A stretch of 64,000 nt of DNA from Bacillota bacterium (GCA_023419605.1 JAEZXR010000123.1:1-64000); one strand, 5' to 3'; positions 16,942 to 26,419 are shown, counted from the stretch's first letter. Translations and numbers: made by a program. Notes: generated by a model not told the origin, from the sequence alone.

Positions 16942-17793
16942 ATGAAGTCTTTGAAGGATAGTTATCAACTGTACAACGGAGTTCAAATCCCCTGCGTAGG
17001 ATTTGGAACATGGCAGACGCCCAACGGAGAAACTGCTGTAGCTGCTGTAAAAGAAGCCATTGCCCTGGGCTATCGCCATATTGATACGGCTGCCGGGTAT
17101 GGCAATGAGGAAAGCGTCGGGCTTGCGATAAAAGAAAGTACAATTGAAAGAAAAGACCTTTTTATTACCAGTAAGCTGCATAACTCCGACCATGGCTATG
17201 AAGCCACACTGGAAGCCTTTGAGCAGACCATGAATAAATTGGATATGGATTATTTGGATCTGTATCTGATCCATTGGCCGAATCCGGTCAAATTCAGGGA
17301 TTGCTGGAAGGAAGCCAATGCCGGTACCTGGAAGGCCTTTGAAGAATTGTATGAAGCCGGAAGGATCCGTTCCATCGGCGTCAGCAATTTTATGCCGCAT
17401 CATATGGATGCACTTCTGGAGACAGCCAAAATCGTGCCGATGGTCAACCAGATCCGCCTTTGCCCGGGGGAAACACAGACAAAGACCGTTGAATACTGCA
17501 AAGCCCGTAGTATTTTACTGGAAGCCTACAGCCCGCTGGGAACCGGCCGCGTTTTTGAAGTGCCTGAAATGAAGACGCTTTCGGAAAAGTACGGCAAGAC
17601 CATTGCACAGATCTGTTTGCGCTGGAGCCTTCAGATGGGATGGCTGCCACTGCCGAAGTCAGTGACCGCATCCCGTATGAAGGAAAATGGGGATATTTTT
17701 GATTTTGAGCTTTCCGGTGAGGATATGGAAGCCATCGCCAACCTGAAAGAGTGCTGTGGTCCGACGAAGGACCCGGATTCCATCACGTTCTGA
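16942..17793 (+). CDS. Aldo/keto reductase (AKR5-like)
   Basis: 283 aa TIM-barrel NADPH-dependent oxidoreductase reducing aldehydes or ketones such as methylglyoxal or diketogluconate-type compounds. The catalytic tetrad is visible: D48 and Y53 (HIDTAAGYGNE), K78 (ITSKLH) and H111 (LIHWP). Nucleotide-binding features PLPKSV and the C-terminal helix are in place. AGGAGG is 7 bp before ATG. It is the first gene of a three-gene redox operon driven by the MerR-type promoter, which suggests a detoxification role. Confidence 0.88.
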   Translation: MKSLKDSYQLYNGVQIPCVGFGTWQTPNGETAVAAVKEAIALGYRHIDTAAGYGNEESVGLAIKESTIERKDLFITSKLHNSDHGYEATLEAFEQTMNKLDMDYLDLYLIHWPNPVKFRDCWKEANAGTWKAFEELYEAGRIRSIGVSNFMPHHMDALLETAKIVPMVNQIRLCPGETQTKTVEYCKARSILLEAYSPLGTGRVFEVPEMKTLSEKYGKTIAQICLRWSLQMGWLPLPKSVTASRMKENGDIFDFELSGEDMEAIANLKECCGPTKDPDSITF

Positions 17794-17853
17794 TTTGAAG
17801 GTTTTGCAGACAAGGGCAAATGCAAATAAAAATTTATGGAAGGAGAATAGAGC

Positions 17854-18873
17854 ATGAAAGTTTTGTTTGTGGGTGGAACAGGAACCATCAGTTCTGCTAT
17901 CTCCGCTTTGGCAATAGAAAAGGGAATGGAGCTGTATTTATTGAACCGCGGAAATAATGCTGCTTTTGTGCCGGAAAAGGCGAAAGTAATTACGGCGGAT
18001 ATCAACAATGAAGAGGAGGTGCTGAAAAGTCTGGAAGGGCTCGCCTTTGATGTGGTTGCGGATTTCATTGCTTTTGAATCGGCCCATGTGGAACGGGATT
18101 ACCGTTTGTTCAAGGACAGGACAAAGCAGTATATTTTTATCAGTTCTGCCTCTGCTTATCAAAAGCCCCTATCCAGTCCGTATATCACGGAGAGTACCCC
18201 TTTAGCCAATCCCTACTGGAAATATTCGCGCAATAAAATTGCCTGCGAAGAATTCGTAATGGAAAAATACCGTACCGAAGGATTTCCCGTTACCATCATT
18301 CGGCCAAGCCATACATATGGAAATGCCTCTGTCCCTGTAGCTGTCCATGGCAGGAAAGGAAGCTTTTCCGTTCTTGAACGCATCCGAAAAGGGAAGAAGG
18401 TCATTGTTCACGGCGATGGCAGTTCACTTTGGACGGTAACCTATAATAAGGATTTTGCAAAAGCTTTCGTTGGCATCATGGGGAATGTTCATGCTTTGGG
18501 AGAAACCTATCACATTACCTCCGATGAAAGCCTCACATGGAACCAGATCTATGAAATCATCGGTTCCGCCCTGGGTGTGAAACCTAAAATGGTCCATATT
18601 CCAACGGATGTTCTTTCTCGGCTCAGTGAAGGGTTTTACGGCGGTCTTACAGGTGATAAGGCCAACACAGTCATCTTTGACAATAGCAAGATTAAAAGGG
18701 CAGTTCCCGATTTTACCGCAACCACACGGTTTGACCAGGGTGTTCGTCAGGCGGTGGATTACATTTACAGTCATGAAGAGTGCCGGAAGGAAGATCCTGA
18801 ATTTGATGCCTGGTGCGATAAAGTCATTGAAGTCTATGAAGAATCCATAGCAAAATTGCCCAAATACGAATAA
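17854..18873 (+). CDS. NAD-dependent epimerase/dehydratase (extended SDR)
   Basis: 339 aa. Rossmann motif GGTGTIS at residues 7-13, SSAS at 97-100 and the catalytic YSRNK (Y124, K128) identify an extended/atypical short-chain dehydrogenase. The similarity is to the sugar-nucleotide epimerase-like group often annotated as mRNA-binding or epimerase proteins. The substrate is unknown. It lies 60 bp after the first aldo/keto reductase with GGAGAAT upstream, and 14 bp before the second. Confidence 0.82.
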   Translation: MKVLFVGGTGTISSAISALAIEKGMELYLLNRGNNAAFVPEKAKVITADINNEEEVLKSLEGLAFDVVADFIAFESAHVERDYRLFKDRTKQYIFISSASAYQKPLSSPYITESTPLANPYWKYSRNKIACEEFVMEKYRTEGFPVTIIRPSHTYGNASVPVAVHGRKGSFSVLERIRKGKKVIVHGDGSSLWTVTYNKDFAKAFVGIMGNVHALGETYHITSDESLTWNQIYEIIGSALGVKPKMVHIPTDVLSRLSEGFYGGLTGDKANTVIFDNSKIKRAVPDFTATTRFDQGVRQAVDYIYSHEECRKEDPEFDAWCDKVIEVYEESIAKLPKYE

Positions 18874-18887
18874 GGAGGGTATAAATC

Positions 18888-19805
18888 ATGAGAACAATAA
18901 AACTGGGAAGCAGTACGTTGGAAGTGCCGGTGATTGCTGTCGGCTGCATGCGTATTAATTCGCTGGGCAAAGCCGATGCGGAGCGCTTTGTGCAGACGGC
19001 GCTGGAAGAAGGCGCGAAATTTTTCGATCACGCGGATATTTACGGCGGTGGAACCTGTGAGGAAATATTTGCGGATGCCATCCATATGAACGATGATGTT
19101 CGCGAAAAGATCATCCTCCAATCCAAATGCGGCATCCGAAAGGGCCAGTTTGACTTTTCCAAAGAGCATATTCTGGCATCGGTGGATGGCATCCTGAAGC
19201 GTCTGAAAACCGATTACCTGGACGTGCTGCTTTTGCACCGCCCGGATGCACTGGTAGAGCCAGAAGAGGTAGCAGAGGCTTTTGATCTTCTGGAAAGCGC
19301 GGGAAAGGTGCGGCATTTCGGTGTTTCCAATCAGAATCCGATGCAGATGCAGCTTTTGCAGAAGTCGCTGAAGCAGCCGATTGTTGCAAACCAGCTGCAA
19401 TTGAGCATCACCAACGCCACCATGATCTCCAGCGGAATTAATGTAAACATGGAAAACGCTTCTGCTGTGAACCGGGACGGCAGCGTGCTTGATTATTGCA
19501 GACTGAAGGATATCACCATTCAGCCATGGTCGCCTTTCCAGTACGGATTCTTTGAGGGCGTATTTCTCGGAAACGAAAAATTCCCTGAATTGAATCGGAA
19601 GATCGATGAAATCGCGGCGAAATATCAGGTTTCCAACACCACCATCGCCATTGCGTGGATTTTACGCCATCCTGCACACATGCAGCCCGTTACCGGTACA
19701 ATGAATCCGGACAGATTGAAGGATTGCTGTAAGGCGGCGGATATCCGTCTGACGCGTGAGGAATGGTATGAAATCTACCGTGCGGCAGGCAATGTACTGC
19801 CGTAA
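18888..19805 (+). CDS. Aldo/keto reductase (YdhF-like)
   Basis: 305 aa. The tetrad is D47 and Y52 (FFDHADIYGGG), K80 (LQSKCG) and H117 (LLLHRPD). The VSNQNP and WSPFQYG segments match the YdhF/AKR11-12-like group of NADPH oxidoreductases. AAGGAGG precedes ATG closely. It is the last gene of the operon and is followed by a terminator. Two different aldo/keto reductases in one MerR operon suggest broad carbonyl detoxification. Confidence 0.87.
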   Translation: MRTIKLGSSTLEVPVIAVGCMRINSLGKADAERFVQTALEEGAKFFDHADIYGGGTCEEIFADAIHMNDDVREKIILQSKCGIRKGQFDFSKEHILASVDGILKRLKTDYLDVLLLHRPDALVEPEEVAEAFDLLESAGKVRHFGVSNQNPMQMQLLQKSLKQPIVANQLQLSITNATMISSGINVNMENASAVNRDGSVLDYCRLKDITIQPWSPFQYGFFEGVFLGNEKFPELNRKIDEIAAKYQVSNTTIAIAWILRHPAHMQPVTGTMNPDRLKDCCKAADIRLTREEWYEIYRAAGNVLP

Positions 19806-19833
19806 ATATACGTGATGAGATTTACATCAACCG

Positions 19834-19873
19834 AAAGGAAGGGGTTCTGGCACATAAAGCCGGAACCTCCTTT
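19834..19873 (+). terminator. Terminator of the aldo/keto reductase operon
   Basis: An imperfect stem (19834-19851 with 19859-19873; GGTTC-GGC core) followed by a T-rich tract. Confidence 0.7.
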
Positions 19874-19940
19874 ATTTATTATTGATTTTAAGATAGCAGC
19901 TTTTCCTCCTTGAGATTTATGTGGGAACAAATTCTAACTA

Positions 19941-19974
19941 TTGACAGTCTTATTACCATGTGTTAATGTTAACA
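19941..19974 (+). promoter_or_regulatory. padR promoter with candidate operator
   Basis: TTGACA (19941-19946) is followed by the palindrome TGTTAA-TG-TTAACA (19961-19974), which covers the place of the -10 box. It also sits inside an ATGT...ACAT frame reminiscent of PadR sites. Autorepression is likely. Confidence 0.5.
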
Positions 19975-20002
19975 TATGATAGTGAGATAAGGAGTGGAAT
20001 TG

Positions 20003-20920
20003 ATGTCAATTAAATATGCAATTTTAGGAATTTTAAGCTTTAAACCCTTAACCGGATATGATTTGAGAAAAATCATTCAGGATTCAGCCTTTATGTATTG
20101 GTCCGGGAACAATAATCAAATATATAAATCGCTGGTAGAACTGCTTAACGAGGGTTTTGTTACTAATGAGGTTCTTCATCAGGAAAGCTCGCCCTCAAAG
20201 AAGATTTATACAATCACCGAAGCGGGATTGGCTGAACTGAAGGACTGGGTGCTATCCTCTCCTGAGCTTCCTGAGTTTAAGAAAACATTTCTTATTCAGC
20301 TTGCTTGGGCGGACCAGTTAAGTACAGATGAATTAAACACCTTGGTGTCAGGGTATGAAAATGAGATCAAAATGCAACTTTTATTACAACAGGAAAAAAG
20401 GCGCAGGAATTCCTTTTATCCTGGCAGAACTGCCAGAGAAGCATATTTATGGGATATGATCCACGATAATATCCTTTCATCCTACCAAAATGAACTGAGC
20501 TGGATTCAAAAGCTGCGCAGCGAGCTTCTAAGCAATACTGATAAGGAGGCAAACAAAATGAAGTATGAAGTGATCGAAAAAAACAACAAAAAATATATTA
20601 ATTATGGTTCCGTTGAAGCCCCCCTCGGTACAGAGCAGGATGCATTGGACCTTATCGCTGTTTGCATGGAAAATGGTACCCATCTTTTGATGCTCCACAG
20701 CGAAACACTTTCTGACGACTTTTTCAAGCTTAGAACAGGTTTGGCAGGGGCGGTGCTGCAAAAATTCATGAACTACCGTATAAAGGTAGCAGTGCTTATG
20801 ACAAGCGAACTTAAAATCATGGGAAAATTTAAGGAACTCCTTGCTGAATCCAATAAAGGGAATGATTTCAGGGTGTTTAATAACAAGGATGAAGCGGAAA
20901 ATTGGCTGCTGGGGGAGTAA
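20003..20920 (+). CDS. PadR-family regulator fused to DUF4180
   Basis: 305 aa. The N-terminal PadR winged helix (about 1-80; ILGILSFKPLTGYDLRKIIQ, IYKSLVELLNEGFV) and helical C-arm run to about residue 175. A second domain (about 180-305; KYINYGSVEAPLGTEQDALDLI, LMLHSETLSDDFFKLRTGLAG, FNNKDEAENWLL) matches DUF4180, usually a separate protein. The joint contains no stop or frameshift. ATG 20003 has AAGGAG at good spacing; a GTG three codons earlier is inside that site. The fusion suggests DUF4180 acts as the sensor or effector of the repressor. Confidence 0.82.
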   Translation: MSIKYAILGILSFKPLTGYDLRKIIQDSAFMYWSGNNNQIYKSLVELLNEGFVTNEVLHQESSPSKKIYTITEAGLAELKDWVLSSPELPEFKKTFLIQLAWADQLSTDELNTLVSGYENEIKMQLLLQQEKRRRNSFYPGRTAREAYLWDMIHDNILSSYQNELSWIQKLRSELLSNTDKEANKMKYEVIEKNNKKYINYGSVEAPLGTEQDALDLIAVCMENGTHLLMLHSETLSDDFFKLRTGLAGAVLQKFMNYRIKVAVLMTSELKIMGKFKELLAESNKGNDFRVFNNKDEAENWLLGE

Positions 20921-20964
20921 CAGGCAAAGCGGAGTCGTGAGTCTCCTAAGGCAGATTATATAAT

Positions 20965-21051
20965 GCAGGCCGGAACCTGGCAGCTTCGGGGTCCCCATAG
21001 CCCTTAAAATCATTGGCTATGGGGACCCCGAAGCTGTAATTACCCATCCTG
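20965..21051. terminator. Perfect 22-bp hairpin, possible third RNA copy (C) on minus strand
   Basis: Arms 20981-21002 and 21015-21036 pair perfectly over 22 bp with a 12-nt loop, between the convergent padR and AraC-type genes. Read on the minus strand it begins AGGATGGG (21050-21043) and ends AGCTGCCAGGTTCCGG (20985-20970), with an apical CATAGCC/GGCTAT helix. These recall the ends and apex of elements A and B. It is a bidirectional terminator at least; membership in the RNA family is weaker than for A and B. Confidence 0.55.
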
Positions 21052-21217
21052 CTGTGTTTTGGTTTTTCACAGCTTGCCCATCACTTTTAAGTATTTCCTT
21101 ACAGTCCGCAAAGCTTTCTCCTTTTCTTTAACAAAGACTTGTGAAGTAAACTTTATGGATAAGATACTTTGGTTTTCAGTCACGCAAAATACCGGAATAA
21201 CGTTTATACTGTAACAT

Positions 21218-23539
21218 CTAATTAATTTCATCCCGATACTTACCGGGGGATACATTGGTATATTTTTTAAATACTCTGGCAAATGTACGTACATTTGGAT
21301 AGCCTACAAACTCGGCAATTTTCTCAATGGTGGCGTTTTTATCTTCCTTAAGAAGAACTTTGGAATGTTCTACTCTGAGTTTAGTAATAAAGTCCAAGAG
21401 GCCTTCTCCAACGTGATCTTTGAAAACCTTGGAAATATATACCGGATGTACATCGAATTGTTTTCCGATTTGATCCAATCCCAGGTTAGGATCACTGTAG
21501 TTCTCCTCTAAATAGGGAACAACACTGCTGACTACCCAACTGGAGCTTTTTTCAATGGTTTGATTCACATACGCGCAAAATGATTTTAAGAAGCTATCCA
21601 ATTGGTTTTTCATCTGATCTAAAGTTTTACAATGTAAAAGTTGATTAATGAGGTTAACACCTTGCAAAAAATTATTGTTCTCCATATTTGGGATGCTATT
21701 TATGGCTCTTATCATCGTGCTAACCATGTTCAGCATTAAGCATTGCGCAAGCTCCACTGTCATTCCGGCCTGAAGGTTTTTCGAAAAAACTCCGTCAATG
21801 ATTTCCTTCGCCATAAGGTAATTGCCTGATTTGATATAAGTCAGCAGCTGCTGTTCCTGACTTAGCGGATAATAGTATGTATCCTTGCATGTATGGATAC
21901 TGATATCGTCATAGATAATATTTTGTTTTATACCCATTATGTTTTTGTAGTTCATTGTATAGAGTGACTCATTATAGGCATCCGGTATGTTTTCAATCTT
22001 CTCATGGATACCGCCTATGGAAAAGGTAATATATATATTAAAATGCTTATGAATAAATTCCTGGGCAACAGCTACGGCATTTAACATGTCCGACTTGGCA
22101 GACAGTAAGTGTTCTTCACTGAGGTTTATCAAGTAGACCACAGTATTGTCAATTTCTATGGTATAGGCCTTATTTTTTTCATTTATCAACTCTACTATAA
22201 TATTGGTGAGGACAAAATTCAGTGCATTAAAGCCATTACCGAAATATTCATTCAAAGATATAATTTCTTCATTCGAATCAACAGGGAAGAAGGATATAAC
22301 AGCAAAAAAATCGGATGCAAAGGTTATATCAAAGGAAGATAAGCCTTCCTCCAGAGGAATACCATTATTACTACTGCCCTTTAAAAGCTTTTCAAGGAAG
22401 TTGCTTCTTAAAACCGCTTTTTGGCTTAGTAATTCATGATTGATTAAGTCATTGTCCTTTAAGGTTTGCTGAATCGCATTCTCCAGTAATATATATTCAT
22501 TTGAACTGCTTTCTCCTCCTCTGGTTTTATCCTTTAAAATGTCCAACAGCTTCGATAGCGGATTATAGTTTTTCTTTATAAAATAGTAAGCCAAAAATAA
22601 GCCCAGTATGATAATCAAGGCTAAGCTAAGGAGTGTAAAATATCGTATATAGTTTAATTTTTCATAAAAAACATGATTGTCGATTACGGTGACATATTTC
22701 CATTCGGCTTGTTTGGAGGTTATGTAGGAAATCACTGCTTTTTCCGAATGAATGTACTTGTATAAAACACCACTTTCACCGCTTAAATCCTGATATTTTG
22801 GAACTGTTGACGGATTGATGGGAGAAGAGGACGCAATAATATTGTTATTTCTATCGATAATAAAGGAAGTACCCTTCGTCATAGTATCTATACTCTCCAA
22901 CTGCTGCATGAGGGTGGTTGCATTCAGAACGATTCCTGAACTGTCAGAAAGATTTGTATAGGGTACTTGGGAAAGGGATCTTACATAATTAAGCTTATTA
23001 TCATTGACATGCGCTTTGTCCATATATAACGTAAAGTATTTTTCAGGGACCATAACATCAAATTCTCCGAGCCAATTTAAAAAATCCGTTTCCTTTGCAG
23101 AATAATTGTCTCTGTAAAAGTCTGCCAAAGCAAATACTCCATCTGCCGTAATGACCGTATTATGATTTTTTAAAAGAATATAAATGCTGCTTATACTATT
23201 GTTCGAATTTCTGTAGGAGTTCAAGGTGGAAACGAGTTTATAGACCTCAAAATAATCAGAATTCTTGAAGTCACCCTTCAATAAAAGTATATGCCGTATG
23301 TTGGGGTTGTTGCAGAGCTCCATGCTTACCTTTTTTATGTTTTCAAGAACGTTGTCCATATTCGTTTGCGTTGCTTTTAACATAAAGGAATTGGCATTGT
23401 TTATTTCAGTTTTAATTGTTTTCTCCGTCTTGTAATAGATTAATACGCTTATAGTTAAGAAAAGAATCAGAAAGATTATATAGGAGAATAGCCAGGTTAT
23501 TAAAACACTCCTGTTTTTTATCGATCGCTTGACTTTCAT
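21218..23539 (-). CDS. Membrane AraC-family regulator with extracellular sensor domain
   Basis: 773 aa. One transmembrane helix near residues 10-34, an extracytoplasmic Cache-like region (about 40-300), and a second helix near 303-325. A linker region follows, and a C-terminal AraC double helix-turn-helix (about 675-773; DQIGKQFDVHPVYISKVFKDHVGEGLLDFI and KIAEFVGYPNVRTFARVFKKYTNVSPGKYR). This single-chain sensor-regulator is typical beside lipoprotein-dependent sugar importers in clostridia and paenibacilli. It is divergent from the solute-binding-protein gene at 23756, its probable target. Confidence 0.87.
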   Translation of the reverse strand: MKVKRSIKNRSVLITWLFSYIIFLILFLTISVLIYYKTEKTIKTEINNANSFMLKATQTNMDNVLENIKKVSMELCNNPNIRHILLLKGDFKNSDYFEVYKLVSTLNSYRNSNNSISSIYILLKNHNTVITADGVFALADFYRDNYSAKETDFLNWLGEFDVMVPEKYFTLYMDKAHVNDNKLNYVRSLSQVPYTNLSDSSGIVLNATTLMQQLESIDTMTKGTSFIIDRNNNIIASSSPINPSTVPKYQDLSGESGVLYKYIHSEKAVISYITSKQAEWKYVTVIDNHVFYEKLNYIRYFTLLSLALIIILGLFLAYYFIKKNYNPLSKLLDILKDKTRGGESSSNEYILLENAIQQTLKDNDLINHELLSQKAVLRSNFLEKLLKGSSNNGIPLEEGLSSFDITFASDFFAVISFFPVDSNEEIISLNEYFGNGFNALNFVLTNIIVELINEKNKAYTIEIDNTVVYLINLSEEHLLSAKSDMLNAVAVAQEFIHKHFNIYITFSIGGIHEKIENIPDAYNESLYTMNYKNIMGIKQNIIYDDISIHTCKDTYYYPLSQEQQLLTYIKSGNYLMAKEIIDGVFSKNLQAGMTVELAQCLMLNMVSTMIRAINSIPNMENNNFLQGVNLINQLLHCKTLDQMKNQLDSFLKSFCAYVNQTIEKSSSWVVSSVVPYLEENYSDPNLGLDQIGKQFDVHPVYISKVFKDHVGEGLLDFITKLRVEHSKVLLKEDKNATIEKIAEFVGYPNVRTFARVFKKYTNVSPGKYRDEIN

Positions 23540-23627
23540 TTTATCCTCTCCTCAGAGTGAAGTATAGAATCGTCCGTATCAAAATAATAGCATATTCGAT
23601 AATGCTGTCATAGGTTAAAAATTAACA

Positions 23628-23673
23628 TATTGAAAAAAGACTTTCTCATTAATCAAGATTATTGAAAAAAGGA
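23628..23673 (+). promoter_or_regulatory. Direct repeats, candidate AraC operator
   Basis: TATTGAAAAAAGA (23628-23640) and TATTGAAAAAAGGA (23660-23673) are direct repeats 32 bp apart, three helical turns. They lie in the intergenic region between the AraC-type regulator and the importer operon. AraC proteins bind such same-face direct half-sites. Confidence 0.45.
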
Positions 23674-23755
23674 TGTTTACATCGCATAGGGCTGTCATTA
23701 AGATTTATTGTGTGAGGCCTCTAAGTCACTAAAAATATTGATCGGGGGAATAGAA

Positions 23756-25366
23756 ATGATTAAAAAAATGAAATCATTGTTGCCATTCGTGTTAACAGCA
23801 ACAATAATAGCCTCAATGGTTGGCTGTAATAAAGCACCTGAAGAAAATGCTTCAGCAGGTACAACTTCAGCTACAGGTACAACAAATACTACATATCCGC
23901 TACAAACAAATGCTTCCTTAACATGGTGGGTAAATTTTAGTCCGATACAGGGATTTGGCGAAATTAAATCCATGAATGATACGAATTTTGCAAAACAGCT
24001 TATTAAAGAAACTGGAGTAAAGATTGAGTTTGTTCATCCGTCCGGTAATGACCAAAGAGCAGCGTTGAATTTATTAATTGCTTCCGGTGATTTGCCGGAT
24101 ATCATCGAATACGACTGGTACACATTTCCCGGTGGGCCGGAAGCTCCAATAATAAATGGAACCACTCTTAAATTGAATGAACTTATAGATAAAAGTGCTC
24201 CTAATCTAAAAGCTTATTTAAAAGCGAATCCTGATTTAGACAGGGAAGTGAAAACAGATTCCGGAAGTTACTACTGCTTCCCTTTCCTTAGACAGGATAA
24301 GGAGCAAACTGTTTATCATGGGCCAATTGTGAGGCAGGACCTGTTGGATAAGTTAGGGTTGCAGATACCTACTACTATTGATGAATATGAAAATGTGCTT
24401 ACAAAATTTAAAGAAGCAGGTATAAAGGCGCCACTAACCTTTGACTGGGGTGCTATTGGATGGGATCATGCTTTTGTAGGTGCCTATGGCACTAAAATGG
24501 GTACATTTGTCGAAAACGGCAAAATTAAATTTGGACAGGCGCAGCCCGGGTACAAAGACTTCCTTGCCCTGTTTAAAAAATGGTATGATAACGGGCTTCT
24601 TGATAAAAACATTGCTACCTTAACAGGAGCTCAAAAAGATACGGCTATGACAAGTGGAACTTCAGCAATGACACTTGGCCTTGCCGGCGGAAACATTGGC
24701 ACATATGTCAATAATGCCAAAAATGCAGGAAATGGTTTCCAATTTGTCGGCGCTCCGTATCCGGTGCTTAAAAAAGGAGATACTCCCCAATTCGGTCAGC
24801 TTGACAGCAGATATACTACCTATAACGCAGCGGCAATAACTACAAAATGCAAGAATCCGGACATTGCTGCCAGGGTGCTTGACTATGGCTATAGTAAAGA
24901 AGGCATCCTGCTCTATAATTTTGGCATACAGGATGTCTCTTATAAAATGGTAGACGGCAAGCCTACTTATACTGATACGGTAACAAAAGACCCTCAGGGA
25001 CGCAGCTTTGCAAGTGTTGGTGCAACTTTTTTCCGCGTAGGCGGAAGTCCTACCATCCAACAGCTTGATTACCTATATCAAAATCTGTCCTTACCTGAGC
25101 AGAAAGCAGCTATAAAAGCCTGGTCCAAGACGGATGCGGAAAAATATATGGTGCCAAAGATATCCCTGACGCCGGAAGAAAGCTCCGATGCGGCTTCCAT
25201 ACTGAACAGCGTAAACACCTATGTTAGCGAGATGACCTTCAAGTTCATTTTAGGGGCGGAGCCGTTATCCAACTTTGATAAATATTTGGAACAGCTCAAT
25301 AAGCTAGGCCTTGAAAAATATTTGAGGTACAACCAGGATGCTTTAGACAGATACAATAAGCGATAG
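23756..25366 (+). CDS. Extracellular solute-binding lipoprotein (LplA-like), first of two
   Basis: 536 aa lipoprotein: signal peptide with lipobox SMVGC (Cys24), then an STTG-rich linker and a large type-1 sugar-binding fold (LTWWVNFSP, ASGDLPDIIEYDW, YYCFPFLRQDKE). Such proteins deliver oligosaccharides to CUT1 permeases. ATG 23756 follows GGGGGAA; an upstream in-frame start lacks a site. It opens the importer operon and is separated from the permease by the hairpin at 25381-25424. The ligand is unknown; the regional enzymes point to plant oligosaccharides. Confidence 0.87.
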   Translation: MIKKMKSLLPFVLTATIIASMVGCNKAPEENASAGTTSATGTTNTTYPLQTNASLTWWVNFSPIQGFGEIKSMNDTNFAKQLIKETGVKIEFVHPSGNDQRAALNLLIASGDLPDIIEYDWYTFPGGPEAPIINGTTLKLNELIDKSAPNLKAYLKANPDLDREVKTDSGSYYCFPFLRQDKEQTVYHGPIVRQDLLDKLGLQIPTTIDEYENVLTKFKEAGIKAPLTFDWGAIGWDHAFVGAYGTKMGTFVENGKIKFGQAQPGYKDFLALFKKWYDNGLLDKNIATLTGAQKDTAMTSGTSAMTLGLAGGNIGTYVNNAKNAGNGFQFVGAPYPVLKKGDTPQFGQLDSRYTTYNAAAITTKCKNPDIAARVLDYGYSKEGILLYNFGIQDVSYKMVDGKPTYTDTVTKDPQGRSFASVGATFFRVGGSPTIQQLDYLYQNLSLPEQKAAIKAWSKTDAEKYMVPKISLTPEESSDAASILNSVNTYVSEMTFKFILGAEPLSNFDKYLEQLNKLGLEKYLRYNQDALDRYNKR

Positions 25367-25380
25367 CAGCTTAACCCAAT

Positions 25381-25424
25381 AAATTGCATACCGGAAGGCT
25401 TTTCTTCCTTCCGGTATGCAATTT
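25381..25424 (+). terminator. Intra-operon hairpin between binding protein and permease
   Basis: An 18-bp perfect stem (25381-25398 / 25407-25424) ending AATTTAG without a long U-tract. Probably it causes partial termination or blocks 3' decay, so that the binding protein is made in excess over the permease. Confidence 0.7.
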
Positions 25425-25474
25425 AGATGCCTAAATGCGGAGATATGCTACCAGCGGGAGGGAGTAATTCATTT

Positions 25475-26419
25475 ATGTTGCATGCAGATACGAGAGCCAT
25501 AGGGAGCGGTACTTTGAGAGCCAGATTAAAAAAGGATTTGAAAAAGAACAAGCAGTTATATCTTCTGGTGCTGCCTGTGGTTATATTTTATTTGGTTTTT
25601 TCATATAAGCCTATGTATGGCGTTATAATAGCCTTTAAACAATTCAATCCGTCAAAAGGTATTTTAGGAAGCGATTGGGTTGGTTTCAAGTATTTTATAG
25701 ATTTTTTCCAAGGCAACTATTTCGGAAGAGTATTTAAAAACACTTTGGTTATCAGTATTTCATCGATTGTTTTCGGTTTTCCTGCGCCGATCATCCTGGC
25801 GCTTTTAATCAACGAATTGAGGAGAAAGTGGTTTTCAAGAGTCGTTCAAACGATCTCCTACATTCCGCACTTTGTATCACTGGTAGTTGTTTGCGGAATG
25901 CTTTCGGATTTTTCCCAGATTGGAGGATTGATCAGCTCCGCGGTGGAGTATTTTACAGGCAAACAAATGAATCTTCTTACGGTCCCCAATTACTTTGTGC
26001 CTCTTTATGTAAGCTCCGGTATATGGAAAGAAATCGGTTTTTCATCCATCGTGTACATCGCTGCACTAACCTCCATCGATCAGCAGCTATACGAGGCAGC
26101 GAAGATGGATGGGGCGGGCAGGTGGAAACAATTGACAAATGTCACAATACCAGGGATTATGCCGATGGTGATCATTATGTTTATATTGGCCATGGGCGGT
26201 ATACTGAATGTTGGGTTTGAAAAGATCATTCTGTTGTACAGCCCGGTCATATATTCAACATCGGACGTTATATCCTCCTTCGTATACAGACGCGGTCTTC
26301 TGGAATTTAACTTCGGATATAGTACGGCCGTCGGGTTATTTAATACGGTGGTCAATTTCCTGCTGCTTTACATAACCAACAAAATAAGCAGGAAAGTAAA
26401 TGAAACGAGTTTGTGGTAG
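25475..26419 (+). CDS. ABC sugar permease, LplB-type
   Basis: About 314 aa, six transmembrane helices. It starts KKDLKKNKQLYLLVLPVVIFYLVF and carries the EAA loop EAAKMDGAGRWKQLTNVTIPGI that docks the ATPase. No ATPase gene is nearby, as usual for CUT1 systems that share MsiK-type ATPases. I choose ATG 25475 because GGGAGGGAG lies upstream; ATG 25427 has no site and almost touches the hairpin. An IS110 element now separates it from its partner permease at 28292. Confidence 0.85.
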   Translation: MLHADTRAIGSGTLRARLKKDLKKNKQLYLLVLPVVIFYLVFSYKPMYGVIIAFKQFNPSKGILGSDWVGFKYFIDFFQGNYFGRVFKNTLVISISSIVFGFPAPIILALLINELRRKWFSRVVQTISYIPHFVSLVVVCGMLSDFSQIGGLISSAVEYFTGKQMNLLTVPNYFVPLYVSSGIWKEIGFSSIVYIAALTSIDQQLYEAAKMDGAGRWKQLTNVTIPGIMPMVIIMFILAMGGILNVGFEKIILLYSPVIYSTSDVISSFVYRRGLLEFNFGYSTAVGLFNTVVNFLLLYITNKISRKVNETSLW

